In this document: positions 31,801-44,200 of the stretch, piece after piece
How the letters are laid out: each line of letters opens with the position of its first letter
Position numbering within the stretch: position 1 is the stretch's first letter
Assembly (NCBI GenBank): GCA_020226215.1
Contig: CM035234.1
Coordinates: 14,536,713 to 14,600,712, forward strand
DNA: 64,000 nucleotides
From: Sindora glabra
Lineage: Eukaryota; Streptophyta; Magnoliopsida; Fabales; Fabaceae
Reading direction: 5' to 3'
Notes under the pieces: model-generated
Seen by the model: only the letters and a program-made list of their open reading frames with translations
What the model was told of the DNA's origin: nothing
The model's database searches: none
Made by a program: the position numbers and the translations under genes

Positions 31801-32960
31801 GTCACTTATTTGACAATATAATTCTAGTTGGATATGTTGATCAAGCATCGTAGTTTAATGCACAAATTAAAACGATTGTACTAAGTTCAGGCCTGATAAA
31901 AATTAAATTTAAATAACTCATAAATAATTTTTTATTTATACCCAAAAAATACACCGTTTAGATGAATAAATTGCCAACAATGTTTCCAAATATTTTTTGA
32001 TACCATATATAAAGCTACTTTTCAATGCATTATAAAATTAATGAGCTAATCGGAAACAATAAATTCATTACATATATACAGTAATATGGCTTACTGAATC
32101 ATTAAATTTGATGTGCAAACTACATATACATTCATAAGCCGCAGTGCATGAATTCATCAGCATGCATTTTTCAGTGACAAACTCATGTAGAAAAGCATAT
32201 TCATGTATAGTCAAAATAAATTCATACAAAATATACATGATTTCATCAAAGTCATGAATTCATACATTGATAGAAAAAACATATGAAAAAATTCACTCAA
32301 AATTGCACCACTAAAAAAAACCATGATCCATAATTAACCAGGCTATGATTATGATGGCAATAATTTTATTCTATTTCATAATTTCTCCGAATCAATGACT
32401 ATAAATCATGGCATGAAAATTGAGCAATATTATCAGAAATTAAATTTTATTCTGGAATAGGAGATAGAAATTAATATTGTGATCTTTCACAAGAATCATT
32501 AAATATGTCCATGGCTTCTCTTTAAGATACTTAGTTGTTTCTACACCACCCGGTATTGATTCAATCCTTTGTAATTGACAATCAACTAGAGTGCTAAATT
32601 TCTCCCTCGAAATAATCACAATAAAACAAAATTGTTACAGTATTGCTTCCTTTATCGAAACCTCACTGTATATTCTCTAATAAAAAGAAATCTTTTTCTG
32701 TATTAGATGGGAAAAAAAATATAGCCTTGTAGGGGTTTTAGAGGTAGACACTCCATAATATAATTAATTAATTCAGTTAGGTGATGAATCTTACCTATTA
32801 TATAATCCATGCCTAATTATCAAATATTGGGCCTAAGTACCATATTAATGTCTACAATTTTAATAATCACTAAATTTCGGGTCTTAAATAATGTGTGACA
32901 TTAATTATTGAATTTATAAACTATGTAAGGTTGAAGTAATAATAAAAATAATAAAAGAAA
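31801..32960. other. No gene recognised
   Basis: AT-rich spacer. 32090-32290 is unusually rich in 'cattcat/gaattcat/catgcat' words but without a clean repeat unit. Confidence 0.4.
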
Positions 32961-33720
32961 TTCCAACTTGCAGTTTCTGGCATATTGTGCCACGTCCTTG
33001 AGCATAATTTAGTTAAACAGCAGAGAAATATATTTTTCAAATCAATTTCACTATTTTGTAAACCACAAATTAAATTTTATTAATTACGGTTAATAATAAA
33101 TACATATACATAACCATTTATAAAGCATTTTTTGTTGAATTTTTTTTACCAATCTGGTTTATTGTTAAATAATAAGATTTTAAAACCTCATTTAACTTTA
33201 TGATTCCAGTTAATTAAAACCTCATTGAACATAGCATAAATTCATCTAACTTCACTTGAAGTTTAATTTTTTTGGGTAATACTTGTTTTTGATTACAGAG
33301 TTGGAATGCATCCAATGAAAATTTGCACCTCTTGAAGTTTTGCTCCAAAAAAAAAAAAAAGAAGAAAAAGAAAAGAAAACTTTGATACCATGCGAATTGT
33401 TGGTTGATATATAAAGAATTGACAAAGATATGAATTGGCAAAAGAAGAGGAATATTTAAACATTAGACAAATAATTTAACTATAACATATGAAAATGTCA
33501 TGTCATATAAGAGACTGTGCGTACAAGATACACAAAATATGGTTTGTGGATATATGCCCAAAAAAAATTGAAAAAATGATGCATACATGTAGAAGCACTT
33601 CGAAAAAAAAGGGCAAATCACTTGAATCCTTGACGTCTGGCCCAGTTATGCGCGCATTTCTTCATTGTTTTTGGAAAAACACAAACTTCTCATTTGAACC
33701 ATGAAAATTGAAGGTGCTTC
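32961..33720. repeat. Kiwellin 3'-flank module K, copy 1
   Basis: Blocks 'attaattacggttaataataaatacata', 'ataaccatttataaagca', 'aaaacctcatt', 'gatttgcacctcttgaagttttgctc' and 'tatggtttgtggatatat' occur in the same order as in 40.1-42.1, 47.4-48.2 and 51.6-52.2 kb. In the last copy the module abuts the 3' end of a kiwellin gene. Here no kiwellin sequence was recognised next to it. Confidence 0.55.
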
Positions 33721-34130
33721 TATTCCATCAAGCATTCTGTTGAGGGAGGAATAAAGTTTGGGTTTTGTTTGTTGAAAGGAACGACAATTGCACGGTGGGA
33801 GTTGTGGTAGCTATTTTTGCTTTTGTCGAAAGCACCAGTAATGGATTGCAGAAATTGTTACCGGTGGAGCTTCATGGTTGCGTTTGGGTCGCCGATGAAA
33901 TTTGTGGATATTGACACAGACGGAGTGACGAGCAATAACAATGGCTTCATCTAGTGTTAGCTGGGTGGAGGCAGTGGTGCATTTCATTTGAGGGTTTGTA
34001 GCACACGTTGTTTTTACAAAAAGAGGGTTGGGATTAAGATTTTTGAAATAGATAGAAATCCAAGAAAATTATTCTTCACTTGCTCTGAAAGGACGTGCAA
34101 ATTTTTTTAATGATGTGTTACATCCACAAT
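33720..34130. other. Relatively GC-rich unidentified segment
   Basis: It is richer in G than its surroundings (for example 'accggtggagcttcatggttgcgtttgggtcgccgatg'). The minus strand is A/C/T-rich with threonine/serine-like codons, but no open frame persists and I recognise no domain. It could be an ancient exon or 5' leader. Confidence 0.3.
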
Positions 34131-34702
34131 TGAATTTGATTTTGAACCCATATTAAAATTTGTTTGAAGTTGGAGATTAAAGAAATGAAGCTATACTTAA
34201 GAGCATTAGAAGACAATCTAGGCTTGGTAAAATTGCTTAGTTGTAGAAAAACCTTGGTTTTTTGGAAGATTTATCTGGTGTTTGGTACTGCATGGTTCCA
34301 TTTTGCAAGAACTTTAAATCATTCTCTTGAAGTTCATCCTCTTCATCATAAATGATCTGCTTGCTTCCAAAGATATCATCCATAATGGAAGTAAATATGT
34401 TAGTAATAAAACCACCTTCAAAAAGGTTTAATGGATAAGCTACATAAACAACATATTGATTTTCTTCTCTAGCAACGGGCTTGATGTGATAGCATCATCC
34501 TTTGTAACAATCAAAGTTGGTAAGCTTGTTAAAGTTAGCTTAGTTTCATTGCTTTGTTTATGAGCTTTCTATTATGTGGCCATTCTTTTCTTGGTTGTGC
34601 AACTGAAGTGAGAATATTTGAAGTTTATCTTTTGAATGGCATTTGAATTGCAGAATCTTTCTCACATTTTAATGAGTGTTTTAATGGAATCTAAAAATCT
34701 CA

Positions 34703-35345
34703 TGTTTGGTTTAAATTTTAGAAAAATATTTCTGGAAACATTCACATTCTTGGGAAAGTTTTTAACATAATATTTTCTTAAAATATTCTCATGAGGTGGT
34801 AGGTATTTTATATTTTCATGATATGAGAATATTTTATTGATATAAGTATACTACCTTGCCCATTCTTCTATTGAAGTATGACTATCATTATTACCTTATT
34901 TTATCATCATTTACCATCATTGACTATTGTCAATTACCATTTATTGCAATTAACTACCACCTACCATCGGTGACTACCTTCTTTCATCATCCATTGCTAG
35001 TGACCATTATTCACCACTATCCTCCATTGGTAACAACTGTTCATCATCACTAACAACTCATCCTTGAGGACACCACTGGCCATTATCATTGGTCACCATA
35101 CACTTACTACAGAGATAACTATTGACTACCACCCACCAATTTTAACTACCTAATTTTTTATGAAGATAATTTTGATAATCTAATAATATTTCTAAAAATA
35201 ATCAAAATATAATATTATAATATTCGTAGAAATATTTGTAATTGAACCAAATATAATGTCACATTCTTAAGAATTAAATTCTTAGGAATTATATTTTCAA
35301 AAATATTATGATTTTTGAAAATGTTCAATTTTGTAAATCAAATTC
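34703..35345. mobile_element. hAT-like MITE with internal (CAY)n-like repeats
   Basis: The left end 'tgtttggtttaaattttaga' and the reverse complement of the right end 'ttttgtaaatcaaattcc' share TTTG.TTTA...TT. Inside, 34870-35140 is a degenerate array of 'ttaccatcattgactacc'-like units giving a His/Thr/Pro/Leu-rich spurious frame. Subterminal 'cattcacattctt' on the left and 'tgtcacattcttaag' on the right echo each other. No certain target duplication. Confidence 0.4.
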
Positions 35346-36879
35346 CACTTTAGTATTATTAGGTAGATTTTTTTATAATATGACTTGTAATTTGTTGTTG
35401 GATTTTCTTGCATGAATGTCTTCTTAATTTATTTTTGATTATGTAAGATTAAAGTAAGCAAAATTATTGCATGCATTGACAATTGTTTGTTGCATTTAGA
35501 TAACAATTTGTTGAAAATAATTTGTGAAATATGATTACATGTTTGTTGCATTATTGTGTAACAGGAATTATGTTGCACCCTCACTTAGTTTTTGCTGAAT
35601 TATGTCGCATTGCATCATGAAATAAATGTTTGCACCATAAATTGAAGATACATAGTAGCATAAAATTTACTAAAAGATAAAATCGTAAATATTTGGTAAT
35701 TATTTTTGTTCATTTTTTTGGAGTAAAAGATTAATATGCATAATATATTGCTTAAACCCTCAAACTTGTGAACCTAAAAGCATAGAAAAAAATTAGGACA
35801 TAGAAATACAATACTTAGAAAGGTAGCACTTATCATAAAGGGTGTTGCAACATTTCATTAATATGAGGCCATGCATAATATTTGCTACACACCTTTTTAT
35901 TTTAAACATTATTGATATAGATTGCATAATTCCTATATTCACACCTATTCACAATAATAATAGCAAAAAATTACACCTCTATGTATGCATATGAACATGT
36001 ACAACCATCTATCCATCTATTCATAGTGCTAATTTCCCAAAAGATTGCCCTTGTACAAGTGCACATGGACATGTATGAAAAGACAATCCTAATTCTTTAT
36101 CAATGGATATTGACATTTTCAAAAAGCCACTAAATTTCTATACTATATAATGGCAACAACAAAAAACTACCATTAAATTGTCCTAAAAAGTAGCACAACT
36201 AGAGGCACTTGCATGCATTTCTCCACTACTAGTTGCATGAATTGTAACATTCATTGCAACTAGTATGAAGCATCCTTTATTAGGTCCTTAGCAAATTATC
36301 ATCCCCTTGCACACTTGCATTTGTCATTGTTGAAACTTTTCTAGCAATAGTTATTATTGTTCTCATAGCATTATTATTGTGCTTTTTAGGTGTACCTTTA
36401 TCATTTTTATGTTGCATAATGCAATGAAACAATAAATCACAAAAATAGGATTAAACATAGCAAAACATCATAGCATATTAGCCACATGTTAGGAATAGAA
36501 AACATAGGCTACTAATTTTAGGAATAAGAAATATATCTGAGCATATATTTTTAACCAAGATATCTTTTACATTAATTTACTAGTAAATATAAGGGAACAC
36601 ATTTTTTTCACTTGCATAATAGTATATTAGATGGTTACCAAAAAATAAGAAGAAAAGCATATAGAGCCTAAGTGAATAGCAAACATAAGCAACTTTCTTT
36701 GTATTGCTTGTCCTACTGGAGTCATTTCTACCCTTATCGACCTAACTTGCTCTTTGCTAAGTTACATAGAAAAGCAAAAGATTAGCATGATGATTTGACA
36801 TTGAGTACCATAAATCCAAAAACTAACAGAAAGTAACATGCAAATTTTTCATTAATAATTAATAAGTTGCCATAGAAAA
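35346..36879. other. Spacer, possibly the 3' end of the Mutator-like element
   Basis: No domain recognised. The zone 36690-36790 reads KSKLGR-like on the minus strand and could be a last exon or UTR of the transposase. Boundaries of the element are unknown. Confidence 0.3.
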
Positions 36880-39525
36880 TACCTTTTTCCTTATTTCTTC
36901 ATTGGCTTTCCATTGTAGGTTTGTTTGTTTAGCCCAAATTGTTTGCAGTTGTCATATTTTATTATGCTTGGCCTCTGAGGATCTCCAATTGCAATAGGTC
37001 CTTCATTTATAGCTTTTTTCTTACTTCTTTTAGGCTTTCCTCTTGCTTTGCGTATTGCTAATTAATATATTTGGCCATATTCTAGAGTTAAGAGAGTAAA
37101 TGCTTCATTATTAAAGTCAAGCATTGGATGAATAATTTTTGAATACACTTTGGTGAACTTTTCTTAAATACCACTCACTATAGTACCTTTACATATCAAC
37201 CCATTTATATGCAATACATTCACATGCATGTTGGCATGGCAATTCAAATAAAACTTATGAATTATAGCCATATGACCTACTTTTAATATTTATTACAAAT
37301 GTTGTACACCTACTTGACACTTGGTATTCATCATCCTTAATAGGTATTACATGACATACCTTCCTATCTTGCATGGTTAAGTTTACAATTTTTTTAATCC
37401 TAAGTGTTATGTACTTTTCACTCCCACATGCCTTGTTGTATCATAGTCTTAAGAGATTCGAGCAAAGGTAGAACTATCTTATTCCTATTTTGGCCTAGCC
37501 AATTATTAAAAGATTCACTCAAATTATTTGTGACATGGTCAGATTTGAATAGAGGATCTATCGTATGCTTAGACCACATAAGTTAGGAATTAGTTTGGCT
37601 AGCAACCAATCAGTAGCATTAGAATTAATTACTTTAATCTTGTCAAGAACCTTGTTGAAAAGAAATTAATTTGGCACCTTTGCAATAGACCAAAACAATG
37701 GCCTTAACATTAAGTTAGGATACTTTAGCTTGAAATTGCTTAGCAAGTGGTTGTAATAATACCTATACTTTGCATATAGCATTGTTACAACCATTGCTTG
37801 CTTTAAGCTGTATCCATTAGCAACAGATAACATTAATCATTTAAGAAAGGCAAATAAGTTATTTCATATGTAGCAGCTTTGGAAACTAAAAATTCTAATA
37901 AAATATTATGGTTTAGGGCATTACCTTTTGTTGGTCACTCATGATGGTTAGATAGTGCACAAAATTCAAGAACAATGGATAAAGTCTTATGCAAATTATG
38001 GAGAAAATAACTCTATGTCTTTTTAGATACAGTCCCACAATGGCTACAATTATAGGAAACATGCCTTTACTTATGTCTAAGCCTAATGTACTAAGCAATA
38101 CCCCTCCAAATGTCATTTTTAAATGATAGTCATCTATCTCTAGCCAATGTTTATATCCTTTCACAAAGCCTTTCTTTATAGCATTTAAACATAGAAAGAT
38201 TCTCTTGAGTTATAGAATGGTATACATATAGGCAAAATAAAACTCCATGTTTGCTGTTAAACCAAGGTTGGTTAGTTTCAACAATTCACATCAACTAGGT
38301 AACTTGTTGTAATAGTTCACATGATATCCTTTATTGTCCTCATTTACCCTTTTTCTTGCTCTATACAACAGTATAGGGTAACCTTCTATTCCACATTGCT
38401 GACTCAATTCTTGTCTCATGCTTTTATAACTTAACCTTAGGTCAACAAGTAGTTTAGCTTTTAACTTTTTTGAAAACGAGGTCGGAGTTGCATTTTTATT
38501 CTTGATATTCCATAGCAATGAATTGGATTGTATGTTTTGATTTTGTATGTTTGATCATTAGAGATAGGTGATGCATGTATATGCTAGCTACAATTTTTAA
38601 TAACATATATGCAAGTGACTTGAACTTCCTAACTTTTTTTAGTCTTTTAATTTTGAAATCCTTTTGGATGACAAAGTCTCTTAAGGTGGTCTTGTACTCA
38701 TCCACATCCATGACTACTAATCCCTTCTCCAATTGTACTTTCCTATTTAATTTTAACACAAATAGTTTGTCTTACATTTCCTTATCAATGTATGCTTTTT
38801 CCTTATCTTTGTCATTGCTAGCATTTTTCCCCATATTAGTATAGTGCTCACTAAAGTCATTCAACCTTTTACTTTCTTCCTTAACATCTTCATTCCTTTC
38901 ATCACTAGCTAAGTCAATCATGTTATTGTTGTTCTCTTCATCTTCACTAGCCCAATCTTTATCACTCTTACTACTAAATGAGCCATCTTTATCACTATTG
39001 ACCACATCTTCTCTAACACTATGTTCTTCCCTATAAAAGTCTTGTAACCATTGTCATCTCCAAGTCCATTTCACCACTTGAATTAACCCTAAACCCATCT
39101 TCTCCTTAAAATTTTATCCTTTAAGATTCATTATTAACAATAAAATCATGTAAGTTATTATTAGAGGCTGTTGTCTCATCATCACTAATTGAAATAATTT
39201 TCCTTTTCTCCCTTAAATTAACATCATTCAATGTAGGTGTCACCTAAGTTACTTGTAACATGGGTACCTCTATTGCTAGTGCTTCACATGGCAATAATTT
39301 GATGTACACATCAATTTCAGTATTCATGTCATTGACATTAAAAATTTTTAGAATGCCCTTGTCTCCTATGATGTGCCTCATCAACTTGTTAAACCACATT
39401 TCATACTCCATCTTAATTGTTAGGCCAACACCACCATTTTTTTTGAAGAACTGATTCATGACATCATCCACAAAATATAGATAAAAGTACCTATTAGGGT
39501 CCACATATGTTATTGTCACTACCAA
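36880..39525 (-). pseudogene. Mutator-like (MuDR) transposase
   Basis: On the minus strand an N-terminal PB1/MuDR-like domain (39244-39525, with YVDPNRYFYLYFVDD) is followed by a very acidic, Ser/Asp/Glu/Asn-rich linker (38772-39005). Next is the transposase N-terminal domain (VDEYKTTLRDFVIQKDFKIK), LSYKSMRQELSQQCGIEGYP, and the MULE catalytic region (IDDYHLK-TFGGVLLSTLGLD, with the aspartate visible; LTIMSDQQK, second aspartate). After a degraded zone at 37400-37850 a SWIM-like zone follows, then RGKPKRSKKKA and a knuckle CKQFG-NKQT near 36900-37050. It would excise and reinsert DNA by a DDE mechanism. Frameshifts and stops throughout. Terminal inverted repeats were not identified. Confidence 0.8.
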
Positions 39526-39840
39526 AAATTATATGCACATATATGAAGGTAATTTTACACTATTTTAAAAGGGAGCATTAACACAAACACATTGCAAAAT
39601 TCAAGTGCAATTGTAGATTGCAAATAATTATGTTACCGCAAACAGATGCTTTTTGCAAGTGAAGCTAATTTTAGGGCAAAAATTATCAAAAGAGGGGCTA
39701 TAGGCCTACATTATGTTGATATATTGTCATGACTTTCACGTGGTTGTAATTGGTGTGGAAGGAAGTGAAAAATGAGACTATAAAGGATAATTAAGCTTGT
39801 GGGAGTTTCATGCTAATTATGATTGGGTAAGAGTTGTGAG

Positions 39841-39844
<4 letters not shown>

Positions 39845-39886
<42 letters not shown>
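39845..39886. repeat. (AT)n microsatellite
   Basis: About 21 AT units. Confidence 0.95.
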
Positions 39887-39889
<3 letters not shown>

Positions 39890-40368
39890 GAAAGGGCATT
39901 TCCTAGTATAAAATTCTCACAATTAACGCAATTACATTTCCAGGATTTAGTGTAAACGTAAGATAATAAAATTGCATCCAAAAGATAAAGTTCTTCATAT
40001 ATGTCAATACAACGTTATTGTAAAAATCATTCAAAACAGAGGCTTTAATAAAAAATTATGCTTATATAGAATAGGGACTTTCCACTATTATTGCAGTGAA
40101 ACACTGCCTCAAGTGAATGAAAACTTTGATTAATTAAAAGAGAAATGAAATATATTTTTCAAGTGGATGGATTTTTCCATCTTGTTAACCATAAAATTAA
40201 TTTGATTAATTACAGTTAATAACAATTACATGTGGAAAACCATCCATAAAGCATTTTTTTTTGTTAATCTGCTTTATCCATAAACAATAGCGTTTTTAAA
40301 CTCATTTAATTTTAAATTTCTTGTTAAAACCTCATTTAGCATATATAGCATTAATTCATCTAACTATA

Positions 40369-40961
40369 TATATATATATATTGGAAAAATTACAATTTAA
40401 CCATAGATGGTTCTACTAATTTTCACTTTACCCACCTGTGTTTCCAAGTGTTATAATTTATCCACCCACATTTTTTAATGTTAACACTTTATCTGCCTAA
40501 TCTTTTTTTTTTATATAATTTTTAATGGAATATTTCATAACAAATGAATTAAATGAATGTGAAGAAAATTACATGAGAATTAATTATTTATCCAAATTGA
40601 TGTTCAATATTTTTAATTGACATGAAAAAAGACATTGACCATTTTTTTAATTTAGATCCACAAATTATATTGTTATATGCTTTATAAGACTAATATATTT
40701 GAGTCTTTATTGAATATTCTTCATATCAATTTATATAAATATAGAAAAATTATACTTTATTCATATGTTATTTTGTCTTATTTTACTTAACTCATTTATT
40801 TTGAAGTTTTTCAATAAAAATTGGAAGGAAAAAATTTGAGATGGAAAAAGTGTTAATAGTAAAAAATATGGGTGTGTAAATTATAATGTTTGAAAATATA
40901 GGTGGGTTAAATGAAAATTGATTAAATCATAGGTGAGTTAAAATGTAATTTCTTCTTTTTA
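40369..40961. mobile_element. Foldback MITE, sibling of 28785-29308, flanked by a 19-bp direct repeat
   Basis: The left arm 'attacaatttaaccatag..' and right arm match as inverted repeats of roughly 110 bp (TTTCA.TTTACCCACCTGT, TATAATTTA..CACCCA.ATTTTT, TTAACACTTT). Sequence and arm layout resemble the 28.8-kb copy. The 19-mer attaattcatctaactata occurs at 40350-40368 and 40962-40980. About 12 bp of TA repeats lie between the left 19-mer and the first recognisable arm base. Confidence 0.7.
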
Positions 40962-41667
40962 ATTAATTCATCTAACTATACTTGAATTGAGCCTTGGTTA
41001 AACCCGGGGGGAATATAGTTTAAATTTTATTTTGTGGTAGGATGAGAGATTAGGATTGTAAACAAAGTCGAGTTGAAATAAAAAAATTTACAAGCTCAAA
41101 TTTAATAAAAATACATGAATTCAAGTACAAGTTAGTTGAGCTTGCATAACTCAAGTTTGAGTTTGATAACTGCATGAACCTAATCAAAATTAAATGAGTT
41201 TTGGCATATTTAATCCATAGTGTACCCAAGATTAACAATTGAATGAGAGCAAATATTTATATTTTAGGTTAAAAATCACAAAACAACACACGTTGATTAA
41301 TACGTTTAACATTTTTAATAAAAAATTTTAAAATGCAATAATTATAAGAGAAAAATACATGTATTCTAATTTTGCCAATAAAATTATCATATCCTATGTT
41401 ATTAAAAATTGATATATCTAAAAATAAATTAAAATAGTGAGTTCTAGAAATAAGCATAAAAAATGAGAATCTTATTATTTTTTACTGACATGTGCATATA
41501 AAATTATAAATAATTTTAAATAATAGAATTGATTTATTAAAATAAGTGACTTATTGTTAGAGTAGTGAGATATGTCAATTTAGATTATATAATCTTCTAT
41601 TAATGATATAAATTAAAACATAAAATCATTATAAATTTTTTAATAATTTGGCCCGTTATATCATTCA

Positions 41668-41670
<3 letters not shown>

Positions 41671-41709
<39 letters not shown>
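41671..41709. repeat. (TA)n microsatellite
   Basis: About 19 TA units. Confidence 0.95.
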
Positions 41710-41710
<1 letters not shown>

Positions 41711-42130
41711 AAAAGCTAACACATAATTAATAGAAGTAAAGAACACTCAAGTATAATTCCCACGTATTTTATGGTTATTTTAATAATAATAAGAAATATG
41801 ATAATAAAATTTTATTTTACACTATCTTTCTCTTCTTTTTAACCTTTTTCAAATGTTTTTTACATTCATTTTATTTTTTTAAAGAGGATCTAATTAATTA
41901 TTTTTTGAAACAAAATTAAATATAATAATAAGATTTTAAAAATATTTAGGTGCCATGGCCCCCTAATCAATACAAGAATCCGCCCCCGTTTCCAGTCCGA
42001 AAGTTTTCCACAAAGAAACTTTGATAGCATGCTGATTTTTTTGTTAATATATAAGCAAATTGACGGAGATATGGATTGGTAAAGGAATAGAAATATACTT
42101 AAACTTTGAGCAAATATGTCATGCTCAATT

Positions 42131-43712
42131 TTAGGTACGTGACCAATATAGAAAACTATTTTTAGATGATCTCTCATAAATCTGATCACTACTCTTAGGA
42201 GCCACTACATTAACCATACTGCACTTTAAATACTCAACAACATAATAAAAAACGTATAATATACTCAAAATAACTTAGATATTTTATAGATAAATGGATG
42301 GAGTATTCCCCTGTTTTTGGTCAGTATCTAACTACACACTATACAATAGTACGCATACTTGTCCACATAAGAACCTGTAGCAACAACTTAAGTATCTAAC
42401 TACACACTACACATATACGAGTCACGATCAACATATAGACATATACACGTATTGACATATATACATATGCAACGATTTTCTATTTCAACTGCGAAAATAA
42501 TTCCGAGCCATGTCTTCAATCTCTACCAGGTAGCCTACCCAATCGTAGCGTAGGCTCAGATCTACTATTGTTGTGGGGGAAGCTGGAGGTAACCTCAAGT
42601 TCTGAAAAACATATAAGAAGATAGGGTGAGTACAAGTAATTAGTGAGTGAATCACTACTTATAATTATAACTTAAAAGTCATAATTATAAAAATTAATGG
42701 GATTTTTGTTGTTTCATAAACGTATTGAACTTTAGAAAAAAAATCAATTTAGTCCAAGTAGCAATTTGTAATGTGTCCATTTTTCATAAATCATAAGATA
42801 TATAAAAAACAATAAAAACTAGCAATTTGTAATGTGTCCATTTTTCATAAATCATAAGATATATAAAAAACCATAAAAACTAGCATAAGGATATACGATT
42901 CAAACAACAATAATTTAAAGTAATCTAACAAGTCAAACAAATAGGATCTTATGGGACTTGGGACTTTGACATATGGACTAATAAATAAAAATTAGAAGTA
43001 CAAAGGGTCAAATCCCTCTCTAAGATTAAGGTCAAATCTAAGGTTCTAGTCAGAAGTTATAAATATGAAGAGTGAAATCTATTTTTAAGATCAAAGTCAA
43101 ATTTAAAACCCTAATTAAAATCCTCAATATCCATTGAAATCTATGAAACTAACCAGAAATTTCAATGTCCATTCAAACCCCCCTTATTGTTCCATACAAA
43201 AATCCTCCCTTATGTCTCTTGTAAAAGTCATAAAATACAAAAATTCAAGTGCACTTGAGGTTTTTTAAAAAAAAACTCCCGAGGACCCATACTAAATTCA
43301 GTTCAGTTGGTGAATTCAAATTAAACTTTCGTGTCATATATCCTACGAGTAAGAAAACCGCAAACCATTATGGAAAGCTACCTTTTATACCAATGATCGT
43401 CAACATTCCGAAATTCAATTCCATTGTCAACTATCTTAATAGAAACATAGAAATTCTTGATAATTTTAATTTATAGGAAACACGACCAAATCCTTCTTCA
43501 AATCCATAAAGAACCCAAACTTCTTCGATCTTAGCAACTTCTCAGAATAGTAGTTTTGTGGATGCAATTACATAAAACTCACATACAAATATATGCAAAG
43601 CAAACCATCGTATTTAGAATTAGTAGCAAAACATAAGATAAGAACAATTTAGAGCTAAAATATATGTAGAGAGTATAAATTTTTAAGTGTTGCAAGAAGG
43701 GGCAGAATCCAC
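42131..43712. other. Unidentified repeat-like region
   Basis: No coding domain. The phrases 'gaggtaacctcaagttctgaaa' and 'gggtgagtacaagtaattagtgagtgaatcac' near 42585-42650 resemble sequences common in plant LTR elements, but I could not find LTR ends. The short frame at 43249-43476 has no recognised product. Confidence 0.3.
42760..42881. repeat. Perfect-near tandem duplication, 61-bp unit, two copies
   Basis: 42760-42820 and 42821-42881 differ at one position (aacaat versus aaccat). Such identity in an otherwise decayed region indicates a recent duplication. Confidence 0.95.
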
Positions 43713-44195
43713 TGTTGGAAGTATGAATCAAAATCATAAAAGATGAAATTAATCATAATAAAATTATAAGCATACCTGGAGCATAATTTGATGAAGCCAT
43801 GACTGATCTGAATGATAATGAGTAGAATTACAACCTACTTGGCCCCTTAGGTTATCAAGATAGAGAGAGAAAAGGGGAAGAGAAAAATTCAGAAGAGTGG
43901 GAATCCTTATTTTTCTGTGTGTTTAAATAATAATCCTGATCTCTCTATTTATAGTCAGACTTGTGATAGGAAACTACTGACTACTAAAAGGCTGTAAGTT
44001 GGGACCTCTACCCATATGGGCTTATGCATAATCCAACCTATCATGGATCATACATATTAAACTAGGGCCCAATCTGTTCTATGCTTAATGTTAAAACACA
44101 AAACTAATTACTTAAATAAATATTCCAATAATTGATTAATGCTAATCCATATAATATTTCTAATAAAATTAATTATTTTATTTTTAAATACAACA
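43713..44195 (-). mobile_element. Solo LTR (483 bp) with 5-bp target duplication TCCAC
   Basis: Plus-strand ends are TGTTG and CAACA. TCCAC lies at 43708-43712 and 44196-44200. Read on the minus strand it has a TATA box TATAAATAGAGAG (near 43943-43955) and then ATGGCTTCATCAAATTATGC, followed by a donor-like AGGTATGC. The same layout occurs in the plus-strand solo LTR at 2573-3028, so the two may belong to related copia families. Confidence 0.85.
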
Positions 44196-44200
44196 TCCAC

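Larger units (their letters stand above)
40080..42130. repeat. Kiwellin 3'-flank module K, copy 2 (interrupted)
   Basis: 40180-40360 matches 33050-33250 and 47510-47580 ('gattaattacagttaataacaattacatg'). Its continuation is split by the foldback at about 40369-40961 and by further AT-rich sequence to about 41970. The distal part ('aagttttccacaaagaaactttgatagcatg..ttgttaatatataa') resumes at 42000-42130. No kiwellin coding sequence found. Confidence 0.5.

Noticed and set aside
36880..39525. Domesticated MULE (FAR1/MUG-like host gene)
   Set aside because: Frame is broken repeatedly, so no sign of selection to keep a protein.
39845..39886. AT-rich tract as replication origin
   Set aside because: A simple dinucleotide repeat; three similar tracts in the window with no other origin-like feature.
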